From: Acinetobacter brisouii
GTDB taxonomy: Bacteria > Pseudomonadota > Gammaproteobacteria > Pseudomonadales > Moraxellaceae
NCBI RefSeq assembly: GCF_008993995.1
Contig: NZ_BKNN01000031.1
Location: 1-33,744 of the forward strand
DNA: 33,744 nucleotides
Reading direction: 5' to 3'
Part shown: positions 15,627 to 24,612 of the stretch, in pieces
How positions within the stretch are numbered: position 1 is the first letter of the stretch
How the letters are laid out: each line of letters starts with the position of its first letter
Made by a program: the position numbers and the translations under genes
Notes under the pieces: model-generated
Databases searched by the model: none
The model's input: the letters and a program-made list of their open reading frames with translations, nothing else
What the model was told of the DNA's origin: nothing

Positions 15627-18600
15627 TTACGAATATTGATTGACTTCAGCTTGATATAAATCAAGAGCTTCATCCATGCTCATGTCGGCAGGTGGTGGTG
15701 GGACATTCACCACTTGAGCTTCTTCAAGGCTAATGGCTTTTGCTGCCTTAGACTTGACGTGGTATTCCACATAGAGGGCATCTTTCCCAAAATAATCCCG
15801 CAGTTTACGCAGTGCATCATCGGTTGGTGCAATTTTCCAGTGATCAGCGAAATGCAGTTCTGCCTGTGCATAGCTAAAATCGAGTTTGAGTACTACAGGA
15901 ATGTGTTGATAGTCTGGCAATTGCTTAAACGGTTGCAATAATTGCTGTAAATCTGTTGATAAGCTTGGGCTAAAGCTGTGCTCATCGAGCTTGATTTGAA
16001 TATTTTGTGCACGTTTTTGACGAACTTCGTTCAAATCAAAGGCTTTAGTTAAACGCGCCATTGGGCGTTCAAAGCCTTCACGCTCATAAATTTCACCTTC
16101 AATGATCACCACACGCTCATTTTGAATGACTTCTTTAAAGCGTTGGAAGCGTTCATGGTTACAACTGACTTCAATACGCGCAGTCCCGTCATCGAGTGTG
16201 ACCATCATGCGGTTCGGGAAGTTGGCAACATCCATCACTAAACCTGCAAACACGGTGGTTTGACCACGGCGAGTTGGGCTAAGTTCACTGATTTTACTTG
16301 GAATAAAGGCTTTTAACTCAGGGCGATAGACATCTATCGGGTGACCTGTTAGGTACAAACCAAGTGTATCTTTTTCACCTTTGAGGCGAACTTCGTCTGA
16401 CCACGGCTTGACGGGTTTTGCAGGTTTACGTTGAACTTCTTCAACTTCACCAAACAAATCCATAATGCCTGTTTCACGGTTTTGACGAGCCTGTTCAGCC
16501 GCTTGTACTGCTTCAGGAAGCTGAGCCATCAGACTCGAACGTTCAATGCCTAGACAATCCAGTGCACCCGCACGAATCAGTGCTTCAAGGGTACGTTTAT
16601 TGATTTTTTTCAGGTCAATGCGGTGACAGAAATCGAATAAATCCTGATAAGGGCCATCTTTTTCGCGTGAATCAATCACCGATTGCATGGCTTGCTCACC
16701 CACACCTTTAATTGCCCCTAGACCATAAACAATGGTGCGTTCAGCACTGGCATGGAAATGATACAGCGACATATTCACCGATGGCGGTAACACTTCAAGA
16801 CCATTGGTACGGCAGTCATCAATCAAGAATACGACGTTGTCCGTGTTCTGCATTTCCGATGACATCACCGCTGCCAAGAATTCAGCAGGGTAATGGGCTT
16901 TGAGCCATGCAGTGTGGTAAGCAACCAATGCATAGGCTGCGGCATGTGATTTGTTAAAACCGTAGCCTGCGAACTTTTCCATATAGTCGAAGATATGGTT
17001 GGCTGTGGCTTCATCAATCTCTTTTTTGGCTGCACCTTCAATGAAGATTTGGCGCTGTTTGACCATTTCCTCAGGTTTCTTTTTACCCATTGCACGGCGG
17101 AGCAAGTCTGCACCACCGAGCGTATAGCCTGCGCAGTACTGCGCTGCCTGCATCACCTGTTCCTGATATACCATAATGCCGTAAGTTGGTTCGAGCACAC
17201 CTTCTAACAGTGGATGTAAATACTCAAACTCGCCGCCGTGCATACGGTGAATAAAGTCAGGAATCAGATCCATTGGTCCTGGGCGATATAAGGATACAAA
17301 GGCAATAATTTCTTCAAATTTGCTTGGGCGTGCTTCTTTCAGCATGCGCTTCATGCCGACGGATTCAAACTGGAACACCGCTGTGGTATTGGCTTCAGCA
17401 AAGATCTCGTAGGCTTTTGGATCGTCTAAAGCCACATGTGAAATCAGCAACTGGTCGTCAGCAGCACGACGCTTGTTAATGTTCTGTACTGCATCTTCAA
17501 TGACGGTCAGGTTACGTAAACCCAAGAAGTCGAATTTGACCAGACCTGCAGATTCCACGTCATCTTTATCGTACTGGGCGACGCGGTTCGTGCCATCGGC
17601 ATCACAAAGTACCGCAGAGAAGTCGGTAATTTTGGTCGGTGCAATGACTACACCCCCCGCATGTTTACCTGTATTTCGGGTAATCCCTTCGAGTTTGAGT
17701 GCCATTTCCCAGATTTCTGAGGCATCGTCATAGTCAGGGTTCGATGGATTGGTCACCATATCTTTGAGTTGTGGTTCCATTTCAATCGCAGTAGCTAAGT
17801 CCACACCGAGGGGTTTGGTCGGCACCATTTTGGAAATACGGTCAGCAAGACCATACGATTTTCCTAAAACACGCGCCACGTCACGAATCGCACCTTTAGC
17901 CGCCATCGTACCAAAGGTAGCAATTTGCGATACCGCATCACGTCCATAATGGCGAGCCACGTAGTCGATGACGCGGTCACGCCCTGCAATACAGAAGTCG
18001 ACGTCAAAGTCGGGCATCGAAACACGTTCAGGGTTCAAGAAACGTTCGAAAAGCAAATCGTAACGCAGTGGGTCAAGGTCGGTAATTTTCAGACTAAATG
18101 CCACTAGTGAGCCTGCACCTGAACCCCGTCCTGGGCCAACGGGAACGCCATTATTTTTCGACCACTGAATGAAGTCCATGACGATTAGGAAGTAACCTGG
18201 AAAACCCATTTTGAGAATAATATCAACTTCATAGCGGATACGTTCATCATAAGGTTTGCGAATTTCAGGCCAGTCTTCACCACGTTTGGCACTTGGGTAA
18301 AGCTGTTCTAAACGTTCTTCTAAGCCTTCTTTAGACAAATGTTCAAAATAACTGTCGATGGTGAAGCCATCAGGAATTGGGTAGTCAGGCAAGAAGTATT
18401 TGCCTAAACGTAAGCTGACATTACAGCGTTTGGCAATCTGAACGGTATTCTCAATTGCGCTTGGAATGTCAGCAAACAGTTCAATCATTTGCTCGGCAGT
18501 TTTAAAGTACTGCTCTGTGCTATAAAAACGCGGACGGCGATCATCGGCTAACACATAACCATCGGCAATACATACCCGCGCTTCGTGTGCTTCAAAATCT

Positions 18601-19199
18601 TCTTCAGTAATAAAGTGCACGTCATTGTGAGCGACAACACCGACCTGATATTTGGCCGCCAGTTTAATCGCTTCATTAATAAAATCTTCTTCGTTCGGGC
18701 GGTTAGTACGCGTCAGTGCAAAGTAAACCCGATTGCCAAATTTTTCATGCCATTCTTGAAAGAGCGGTTCGGCTTTTTGCGGATTGGATGAGCAGAGCAG
18801 TTGACCAACATCGCTATGTAAGCCTAGCAGGACAATAATGCCTTCGTGCTGATTGAGTATCCATTCTTTTTTGACACAAGGAATATCGAGTTGTTGTCCT
18901 TCGATATAACCTTGAGAAACCAGTTCAGTAATGCTACGCCAGCCGTGATTGTCAATTGCAAGCAAGGTGGCTTTATGCTCGGCATCGTTCAGGCGAATCG
19001 TGCTGCCTAAAATTGGCTTAATGCCTTTGCCTAGACAGGATTTATAGAACTTGACTGCTGCATGCAGATTCGATAAATCTGTCAATGCCAAGGCAGGCAT
19101 GTCTTGTTTTACCGCAGTTTTAATCAGATCAGGTATACGAACAATTGATTCGGTAATCGAAAATTCTGTATGAATACCAAGATGTACAAACTGCTGCAT
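15627..19199 (-). CDS. dnaE: DNA polymerase III alpha subunit
   Basis: A 1190-residue replicative polymerase catalytic subunit. The PHP domain is at about 1-280 (FVHLGIHTEFSITESIV at the start). The palm holds PGRGSGAGSLVAF near 356-368 and PDFDVDF at 396-402, where Asp399 and Asp401 correspond to the E. coli metal ligands D401/D403. A further block, VKFDFLGLRNLTVIED, follows in the 550s. The fingers contain YQEQVMQAAQYCAGYTLGGAD and GYGFNKSHAAAYALVAY. The C-terminal region has an HhH segment, an OB fold (RGQTTVFAGLVMDVANFPNR) and a tau/clamp-binding tail. AAGGACG precedes the ATG. First gene of the dnaE-trmJ-cysE unit. E. coli DnaE is 1160 residues. Confidence 0.98.
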   Translation of the reverse strand: MQQFVHLGIHTEFSITESIVRIPDLIKTAVKQDMPALALTDLSNLHAAVKFYKSCLGKGIKPILGSTIRLNDAEHKATLLAIDNHGWRSITELVSQGYIEGQQLDIPCVKKEWILNQHEGIIVLLGLHSDVGQLLCSSNPQKAEPLFQEWHEKFGNRVYFALTRTNRPNEEDFINEAIKLAAKYQVGVVAHNDVHFITEEDFEAHEARVCIADGYVLADDRRPRFYSTEQYFKTAEQMIELFADIPSAIENTVQIAKRCNVSLRLGKYFLPDYPIPDGFTIDSYFEHLSKEGLEERLEQLYPSAKRGEDWPEIRKPYDERIRYEVDIILKMGFPGYFLIVMDFIQWSKNNGVPVGPGRGSGAGSLVAFSLKITDLDPLRYDLLFERFLNPERVSMPDFDVDFCIAGRDRVIDYVARHYGRDAVSQIATFGTMAAKGAIRDVARVLGKSYGLADRISKMVPTKPLGVDLATAIEMEPQLKDMVTNPSNPDYDDASEIWEMALKLEGITRNTGKHAGGVVIAPTKITDFSAVLCDADGTNRVAQYDKDDVESAGLVKFDFLGLRNLTVIEDAVQNINKRRAADDQLLISHVALDDPKAYEIFAEANTTAVFQFESVGMKRMLKEARPSKFEEIIAFVSLYRPGPMDLIPDFIHRMHGGEFEYLHPLLEGVLEPTYGIMVYQEQVMQAAQYCAGYTLGGADLLRRAMGKKKPEEMVKQRQIFIEGAAKKEIDEATANHIFDYMEKFAGYGFNKSHAAAYALVAYHTAWLKAHYPAEFLAAVMSSEMQNTDNVVFLIDDCRTNGLEVLPPSVNMSLYHFHASAERTIVYGLGAIKGVGEQAMQSVIDSREKDGPYQDLFDFCHRIDLKKINKRTLEALIRAGALDCLGIERSSLMAQLPEAVQAAEQARQNRETGIMDLFGEVEEVQRKPAKPVKPWSDEVRLKGEKDTLGLYLTGHPIDVYRPELKAFIPSKISELSPTRRGQTTVFAGLVMDVANFPNRMMVTLDDGTARIEVSCNHERFQRFKEVIQNERVVIIEGEIYEREGFERPMARLTKAFDLNEVRQKRAQNIQIKLDEHSFSPSLSTDLQQLLQPFKQLPDYQHIPVVLKLDFSYAQAELHFADHWKIAPTDDALRKLRDYFGKDALYVEYHVKSKAAKAISLEEAQVVNVPPPPADMSMDEALDLYQAEVNQYS

Positions 19200-19556
19200 A
19201 AAAACGTCCTTCGCGAAAGCAACGGCTATTTTAACATGCTATTTCTACAATTTAAGCCTGTAATTTTTCTTTGTGGAAAATCTATGCAGTTTTGATCAAA
19301 AAGATCCTGAAGTCGCAGACTTTGGAATCTATTTCTTTTGATTCATGAAAACCGCTATCCATTAGGTTTAATCATTTGAAATACAGGGGTGATTGAAAGC
19401 TTTCTTTGATCAGTTCAGTCTACTTGATGGAATTAAGTCCTAAATTCCTTCTAAATGCTGACTGAAGCGAGAGTTGAAATTTATTTTATTTATTAGACGA
19501 ATTTAAAGCAGTCTTTATAAAAAAAGACTGCTTTTTTACATCAAAGGAAATAAAGC
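19200..19556. other. 357-bp intergenic region between dnaE and alaA
   Basis: Both flanking genes read leftward. The part next to dnaE holds a possible minus-strand promoter (TAAAAT at about 19228-19233 on the plus numbering). The far end has the hairpin at 19505-19534. An imperfect dyad GGAATT...AAATTCC lies near 19430-19449. I see no coding frame. A short plus-strand RNA ending at the hairpin is possible but has no convincing promoter. Confidence 0.4.
19505..19537. terminator. Terminator hairpin downstream of alaA
   Basis: AAAGCAGTCTTT (19505-19516) is perfectly complementary to AAAGACTGCTTT (19523-19534). It lies 20 bp past the alaA stop. The T-tract is better on the plus strand (six T, 19532-19537) than on the minus strand (TTTAAAT), although the upstream gene that needs it reads on the minus strand. 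Confidence 0.75.
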
Positions 19557-20987
19557 TTAACGTAATGTTGCCAAGAAGCGCCCAATACGACGAATTGCTT
19601 CACGAAGTTCATTTTCTGCTGGTAAGAAAACGACACGGAAATGGTCTGGTGTTGGCCAGTTAAAACCTGTTCCTTGTACCAGTAGTACTTTTTCAGCACG
19701 TAACAGCTCAAGCATCAACTTTTCATCATCTTGAATTGGATAGACTGTTGGGTCTAGACGAGGGAAGCAGTACATCGCACCTTCAGGTTTAACACAGCTC
19801 ACCCCCGGAATTTCATTCAGCATTTGCCATGCAATATTACGCTGTTCATACAGACGACCATGTGGACGAATCAGGTCATTAATCGATTGATAACCGCCAA
19901 GTGCTGTTTGAATCGCATATTGTGCTTGATGGTTGGCGCAAAGACGCATTGAAGCCAACATATCTAGACCTTCAATATAGTCGGTTGCACGTGATTTATC
20001 ACCTGTAATGACCATCCAGCCTGCACGGAAACCTGCAATACGATAGGCTTTAGACAAGCCGTTAAAAGAAATACACAGTTGATTACCTGCAAGCGATGCC
20101 AAGGCAACATGTTCAATACCGTCATAAACGATTTTGTCGTAAATTTCATCAGCAAATAAAATCAGGTCATATTTTTTAGCTAAAGCCAAGATCTGCTGCA
20201 AAATATGACGTGGATACACCGAACCTGTTGGGTTGTTTGGGTTAATTACGACAATCCCGCGGGTATTTGCCGTGATTTTGCTTTCCATATCCGCAATATC
20301 TGGATACCAGCTATTTTCTTCATCACATTTATAGTGAATTGCTGTACCGCCTGATAAGTTCACTGCGGCTGTCCAAAGCGGGTAGTCAGGCATTGGAACC
20401 AGCATTTCATCGCCGTCGTCAAGCAAACCTTGCATTGCCATGACAATCAGTTCAGATACACCATTACCGACATACACATCATTGACGTGCATGTTGAGAA
20501 TGCCTTTTTGTTGGTAATACTGGCAAATCGCTTTACGTGCAGGGAAAATGCCGCGCGAGTCGGTATAGCCAATCGCATTCGGCAAATTTAACGCAACATC
20601 ATTAATAATTTCTTGAGGCGCTTCAAAGCCAAACGGGGCAGGGTTGCCAATATTGAGCTTGATAATCTTATGCCCTTGTTCTTCCATCTCATTGGCCGCT
20701 CGTAACACGGGTCCACGAATGTCATAGCAAACATGCTCAAGTTTTGATGACTTTTTAATTTCGCGTGGGGTTTGAATCGTGTTCGTCATTTTGATGGTCT
20801 CGGAAGGAGTGGAGTTCACTTTTGCATAACGATATAAATAACTTTTAAATGTTTCAGTTGTTACTAGGTCAAGATGATGTTGATCTCGAAGTAAGCTAAC
20901 AATTTTTTCATGCGTAAATCCTGCCTGCTGATACTGTTTGATCACAGGCAGCAGATTTTTAAAAATAACGCTCTTTTTTTGCGACAT
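19557..20987 (-). CDS. alaA: AlaA-like alanine aminotransferase with N-terminal extension
   Basis: A 476-residue fold-type I aminotransferase, most like the AlaA glutamate-pyruvate transaminase. The enzyme proper starts around residue 67 (KKSSKLEHVCYDIRGPVLRA, then KLNIGNPAPFGFEAP). VINPNNPTGSVY, DEIYDKIVY and the PLP-lysine block SFNGLSKAYRIAGFRAGW follow. Residues 1-66 are extra compared with E. coli AlaA (405). They contain LLPVIKQYQQAGFTHEKIVS and a TFKSYLYRYAK segment, the spacing of small helix-turn-helix modules seen in plasmid and phage proteins. The long start is real on this evidence: AGGA lies 7 bases before the ATG at 20987, whereas the internal ATG at 20789 has no Shine-Dalgarno. 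A hairpin terminator follows. Confidence 0.85.
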   Translation of the reverse strand: MSQKKSVIFKNLLPVIKQYQQAGFTHEKIVSLLRDQHHLDLVTTETFKSYLYRYAKVNSTPSETIKMTNTIQTPREIKKSSKLEHVCYDIRGPVLRAANEMEEQGHKIIKLNIGNPAPFGFEAPQEIINDVALNLPNAIGYTDSRGIFPARKAICQYYQQKGILNMHVNDVYVGNGVSELIVMAMQGLLDDGDEMLVPMPDYPLWTAAVNLSGGTAIHYKCDEENSWYPDIADMESKITANTRGIVVINPNNPTGSVYPRHILQQILALAKKYDLILFADEIYDKIVYDGIEHVALASLAGNQLCISFNGLSKAYRIAGFRAGWMVITGDKSRATDYIEGLDMLASMRLCANHQAQYAIQTALGGYQSINDLIRPHGRLYEQRNIAWQMLNEIPGVSCVKPEGAMYCFPRLDPTVYPIQDDEKLMLELLRAEKVLLVQGTGFNWPTPDHFRVVFLPAENELREAIRRIGRFLATLR

Positions 20988-21215
20988 TTTTTAATCCTAA
21001 GCAAGAATGGCTGTAAGAGTACCACTAAAGTTGCTCACAAAAAAGCGTTTAATTAATAAAAATGCTTACTTCGAATTTTTAATTTGCTTTCTTTTTGCTT
21101 TTTATGAATTATACGTGTTTTGTAATTTGTGAATTTAAGACTAGAAATTTTAAGTTGAATGACGTAAATATAAGATTATCCTATTTTAAACAGCAAAATA
21201 GACAGGGATAGAATC

Positions 21216-21635
21216 ATGGGAAAACTCAATAAATCACCGAGAGAATGGCAAAGAGAGTTATCGCCAGAAGAATATCGAATTACCCGTCAGAAAGGGACAG
21301 AAGCCCCATTTACAGGAAAATACTGGAATACCAAACAGTCAGGAACTTATGTGTGTCGCTGCTGTGGTGAGCCACTATTTACGTCAGAATCAAAATTTGA
21401 CAGTGGTTGTGGTTGGCCAAGTTTTTATAAACCAATTAATAATAGTGCAATAGAAGAACACGATGATTTGAGCCACGGTATGTCGCGAGTTGAGATCGTG
21501 TGTCATCACTGCGATGCACACTTAGGTCATGTTTTTGAAGATGGCCCTCAACCAACGGGTTTACGTTACTGTGTAAACTCGGCGTCTTTAGAACTTGAAA
21601 CACAAGAAAAAAGCGATGAGGAAACTTATCCATGA
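21216..21635 (+). CDS. msrB: Peptide-methionine (R)-S-oxide reductase MsrB
   Basis: A 139-residue enzyme that reduces the R epimer of methionine sulfoxide in proteins. Zinc is bound by Cys47/Cys50 and Cys96/Cys99 (CRCC, CHHC). The catalytic Cys119 is in [11 protein letters not shown], and [10 protein letters not shown] and [11 protein letters not shown] are the other hallmarks. It is cytoplasmic, with no signal peptide, and of usual length. Its stop overlaps the start of the glutathione peroxidase gene by 4 bp (ATGA), so two oxidative-damage enzymes are translated together. AGGG lies about 8 bases upstream of the ATG. It is divergent from alaA with a 228-bp AT-rich intergenic region. Confidence 0.96.
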   Translation: MGKLNKSPREWQRELSPEEYRITRQKGTEAPFTGKYWNTKQSGTYVCRCCGEPLFTSESKFDSGCGWPSFYKPINNSAIEEHDDLSHGMSRVEIVCHHCDAHLGHVFEDGPQPTGLRYCVNSASLELETQEKSDEETYP

Positions 21636-22129
21636 CAAAGATCTATCAACTCGAAGCAGAGCGCCTTGATGGGCGCACTCAGTCTATGGCTGATTATGAA
21701 GGTAAAGTCTTATTGGTGGTCAATACTGCCAGTAAATGTGGTTTTACACCTCAATTTGCTGGTTTGGAAAAACTCTATAAAAAATATCAAGATCAAGGTT
21801 TTGTCGTTTTAGGTTTTCCTTGTAACCAGTTTGGTGGGCAAGACCCTGCGAGCAATGATGAAATTGGAGCTTTCTGTCAGCGCAATTATGGGGTGAGCTT
21901 CCCAATGTTTGCCAAAATTGATGTGAAAGGCCCTGAAGCACATGCAATTTTTAGACTATTGACACGCGAAGCCAAAGGTGTGCTTGGCAGTCAGAGCATT
22001 AAATGGAACTTTACTAAGTTTCTTGTTGGTCGAAATGGTGAAATTCTGAATCGTTATGCGCCAACCACCAAACCAGAAAGTCTAGAGCAGGATATTGAAC
22101 AAGCCCTTGCAGTTACCGAACTCGCTTGA
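21632..22129 (+). CDS. Glutathione peroxidase family (BtuE/BsaA-like)
   Basis: A 165-residue thiol peroxidase with Cys36 in [12 protein letters not shown] as the peroxidatic residue (cysteine, not selenocysteine). [13 protein letters not shown] carries the resolving-region Cys and the conserved Gln, and [15 protein letters not shown] supplies the Trp/Asn of the catalytic tetrad. Family members of this type usually use thioredoxin and reduce hydroperoxides. It is coupled to msrB through a 4-bp overlap, consistent with a joint role in peroxide and methionine-oxidation defence. The downstream AraC gene may start within its last 35 bp. Confidence 0.93.
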   Translation: MTKIYQLEAERLDGRTQSMADYEGKVLLVVNTASKCGFTPQFAGLEKLYKKYQDQGFVVLGFPCNQFGGQDPASNDEIGAFCQRNYGVSFPMFAKIDVKGPEAHAIFRLLTREAKGVLGSQSIKWNFTKFLVGRNGEILNRYAPTTKPESLEQDIEQALAVTELA

Positions 22130-22955
22130 GTTCTGGTCTGACCCTCGCATGCCCTATGTAGAAACACGGCGGGCATGCCAAAGCCGTATCTGCTATAAAG
22201 CGCATAGCCATCCAACTTTATCTATTGGTGCTGTTGATGCAGGGAAAAGCCGCTTTTATAGTGCCTTCACAGATGAAGTTTGTATCCGACAGGGGAGTCT
22301 AGTCGTCATTCCTGCACATATTGAGCATTCCTGCAATCCTTTGCCAGAACAGCACTGGAGTTACCAGATGTTGCATATCGATGCATCTTGGTTAGAGCAA
22401 CTCTCAATAGAAGCACATACTTCGTTGCTTGAAAGCATTGTAATACCACAATTGAGACCTTTCGTGCTGAATGACAAGGCACGTTATGACGCTTTTTGTC
22501 GAATGAATCAGATACTCTTTGACTCAAACATGCTGATTGTTGAAAAAGAACATGCCTTAATTGAGGGCTTAACGCAGCTCTTATTTCCTTATTTTGATTG
22601 GCAGCAATTGCCGCAACAGACTTATTTTCAAAAGCATTTAAAAATATTGATGGAATTTTGCCAGCAAGCACAAGGTTTTTTATCTTTGCAACAGCTTGCA
22701 GAAAGGATTGGAGTCAGCCGTTATGTGGTGATTCGTTTGTTTAAAGCGCACTTGGGTTTAACGCCACATGTGTATCAATTGAATCTTAAAATCCATCAGG
22801 CACGTCAGTATCTTAAGCAAGGTGTGCCAATTAGCTACTTGGCGACAGATTTAGGGTTTGCTGATCAAAGTCATTTTCATAAGGTCTTTAAAGCACATAC
22901 AGGCGTTACCCCAAGACAATATCAGCACGGCTTTTCCCGCACTTTTTTACAATAA
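22095..22955 (+). CDS. AraC-family transcriptional regulator
   Basis: A 286-residue regulator. An N-terminal cupin-like sensor (about 15-160, with SHPTLSIGAVDAGKSRF, VVIPAHIEHSCNPLP and SYQMLHID) precedes a C-terminal double helix-turn-helix at about 185-285. Its two halves are LSLQQLAERIGVSRYVVIRL and VPISYLATDLGFADQSHFHK, ending GVTPRQY. The best start is uncertain. The frame opens with TTG at 22095, overlapping the peroxidase gene by 35 bp and preceded by a close AGGA. The next ATG (22149) would lose a conserved-looking N-terminus. The sensor type is common in regulators of adjacent exporters, and a LysE-family exporter follows 51 bp later on the same strand, so that gene is its likely target. 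Confidence 0.85.
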   Translation: MNKPLQLPNSLEFWSDPRMPYVETRRACQSRICYKAHSHPTLSIGAVDAGKSRFYSAFTDEVCIRQGSLVVIPAHIEHSCNPLPEQHWSYQMLHIDASWLEQLSIEAHTSLLESIVIPQLRPFVLNDKARYDAFCRMNQILFDSNMLIVEKEHALIEGLTQLLFPYFDWQQLPQQTYFQKHLKILMEFCQQAQGFLSLQQLAERIGVSRYVVIRLFKAHLGLTPHVYQLNLKIHQARQYLKQGVPISYLATDLGFADQSHFHKVFKAHTGVTPRQYQHGFSRTFLQ

Positions 22956-23006
22956 ACAGAAATCACAATTTTCTAAGCGGCTATCACCTTATTTTTAGAG
23001 TGTGAT

Positions 23007-23621
23007 ATGAAGTTTTTTATTGCAATTGCGGTGACTCATTTTTTGGCTTTGCTTTCTCCTGGCCCAGATTTTTTCCTGTTATTTACAACCTTGCTGCGCT
23101 ATTCACGTCAGGCAGCTTATAAAGTTGCATGGGGAATTACCTTGGGAAATGCTCTGATTTTATTGGGGTTGATGCTTGCACTCAGTCAGTTGGGTCAATT
23201 GAATGCTCAGGTTTTTATGGGTTTACGTTATGTAGGCGCAGCATATTTGCTGTATTTGGCATATTTGTGCATACGCTATGCAAATCAACCCCTTGAACTA
23301 ACATCATCTCCAAATTCAAAATCTCAAGACATCAGCGGATATTATTTATTGGGATTAGGGCTGCAATCGAGTTTACTTAATCCTAAAAACTGGATGTTTT
23401 ATACCAGTCTAATGGTTTTGCTTGCAGAACAGCGTTATTTACTCAGTACATTGGGACTTTGTGTGTGGATGGTTGCCGTGGTGACGATTTGGAATCGGGG
23501 TTTAGTAGAATTGCTCACACATCCGCGATATTTAAAAAAATTACAGCAATATACACGACATATTCATTATCTTTCAGGGATATGCTTTTTGATTTTTTCT
23601 GGAGTACTGTTTGCTATATAA
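23007..23621 (+). CDS. LysE/RhtB-family amino-acid exporter
   Basis: A 204-residue inner-membrane protein with about six helices. The N-terminal LLSPGPDFFLLFTTLLRY and KVAWGITLGNALILLGLM blocks are diagnostic of the LysE/RhtB superfamily, and LNPKNWMFYTSLMVLL is the conserved central helix. These proteins export amino acids or related metabolites by proton exchange; the substrate is not predictable here. It lies directly downstream of an AraC-family regulator gene that probably controls it. A perfect 13-bp hairpin follows the stop codon. Confidence 0.88.
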   Translation: MKFFIAIAVTHFLALLSPGPDFFLLFTTLLRYSRQAAYKVAWGITLGNALILLGLMLALSQLGQLNAQVFMGLRYVGAAYLLYLAYLCIRYANQPLELTSSPNSKSQDISGYYLLGLGLQSSLLNPKNWMFYTSLMVLLAEQRYLLSTLGLCVWMVAVVTIWNRGLVELLTHPRYLKKLQQYTRHIHYLSGICFLIFSGVLFAI

Positions 23622-23623
23622 GA

Positions 23624-23653
23624 ATAGGAGATCAAGATTGCTTGATCTCCTAT
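23624..23653. terminator. Hairpin between convergent lysE-family and DUF347 genes
   Basis: ATAGGAGATCAAG (23624-23636) and CTTGATCTCCTAT (23641-23653) are perfect 13-bp complements with a 4-nt loop. No strong T-run follows on either strand, so it may slow or end transcripts from both convergent genes or protect their 3' ends. Confidence 0.6.
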
Positions 23654-23671
23654 ATTATGAATAATTTGGCA

Positions 23672-24406
23672 TTAAGATTGTGCTTTGGATTGGCGTTTTG
23701 AGATTGCAATCAGTACAAAAATCACAGCAATCAAAGTGAAAGATGCACCAAAACGGCTTAAATCTAATCCACCATGAGTGATGGGTTTGTCGAGGAAATC
23801 GCCTAAAACTGCACCGAGTGGGCGAGTGAGAATAAAGGCACTCCAAAACAAGAAAGTATGTGAAATTTTTGTCCAGAAGTAGCAAAGGGTCAATATGAAT
23901 AAAATACTGCCAAAAATAATTGCTGAATACAAATAGCCTAAGCCTTGTGTATCTGCAACCCAATCGCCTAAAGCAGTGCCCAATGTTTGAGAAAACATAA
24001 TGGTCACCCAATAGAAAATTTCAGATTTAGCAGTTTGAATATTCTCAACGGAAAGCGTGTGCTCACTGTAATACCAAACTGCCAGAGAACTCAACAATAA
24101 GGAAAGCAGAATTAGGCTGCCACCAAAATAACCCAAACCTAAGGAGCGGTCGACGAAGTCTGCAATTGTGGTGCCTAGTGTGGTGGTGGTGATAATGGTG
24201 AGCCAGTACAAATAAGGATGATATTGTTTGGCTTTAATTTGTAAACTGACAAAAATGGCAAAAAGCACGAGGAAAATGCCACTACTAATGATGTAGCCTA
24301 GATTGAGTGACATCGAAAGAGCATCACCCGCAGTTTCACCAAGGGTTGTTGCTGTGATTTTAATAATCCAAAAGATTAATGTAACCTGAGGGACTTTGCT
24401 GAGCAT
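23672..24406 (-). CDS. DUF347 four-repeat membrane protein
   Basis: A 244-residue integral membrane protein made of four internal repeats, each with a conserved Trp, then LG nine residues later and an acidic residue: W13/L22-G23 (TLGETAGD), W68/L77-G78 (TLGTTIAD), W133/L142-G143 (TLGTALGD) and W178/L187-G188 (RPLGAVLGD). LGY or GGL follows about ten residues after each. Each repeat spans about two helices, giving roughly eight. This is exactly the DUF347 (COG4705) layout. Function is not established to my knowledge. The acidic residues in each repeat would fit a cation pathway, but this is inference. It is convergent with the LysE-family gene. Confidence 0.88.
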   Translation of the reverse strand: MLSKVPQVTLIFWIIKITATTLGETAGDALSMSLNLGYIISSGIFLVLFAIFVSLQIKAKQYHPYLYWLTIITTTTLGTTIADFVDRSLGLGYFGGSLILLSLLLSSLAVWYYSEHTLSVENIQTAKSEIFYWVTIMFSQTLGTALGDWVADTQGLGYLYSAIIFGSILFILTLCYFWTKISHTFLFWSAFILTRPLGAVLGDFLDKPITHGGLDLSRFGASFTLIAVIFVLIAISKRQSKAQS

Positions 24407-24560
24407 CTAAATATTCTCATTTCCTGTGAATAAAAATAGTTTAAAGAGGCTAGATGAAGACCTACTTAGTTGAAGTATTTTTTTAAGATATTGAAAATCA
24501 GTATTTATTTTATAGTTTTTTGGTTTTCTTAAGCTTTATTATGGATAGCCTACATATAAA

Positions 24561-24592
24561 AAAACGAGATTTAAATGCTTAAATCTCGTTTT
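24561..24592 (-). terminator. yebC intrinsic terminator
   Basis: Perfect 14-bp arms (24561-24574 and 24579-24592) with an ATGC loop, containing ACGAGATTTAA. On the minus strand the stem runs into a long T tract (TTTTTTTATA). It lies 21 bp past the yebC stop. Confidence 0.9.
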
Positions 24593-24612
24593 AGGTGTCT
24601 TCAACTTAGCAA

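Noticed and set aside
21737-21742. Selenocysteine in the glutathione peroxidase
   Set aside because: The active-site codon is TGT (Cys36) and no TGA is present in the frame.
22306-22671. A 121-codon minus-strand frame inside the AraC gene
   Set aside because: It is antisense to a well-supported regulator and has no initiation signal.
23655-24011. A 118-codon minus-strand frame within the DUF347 gene
   Set aside because: A same-strand shadow in another frame, rich in Cys/Phe/Arg, without the repeat pattern seen in the true frame.
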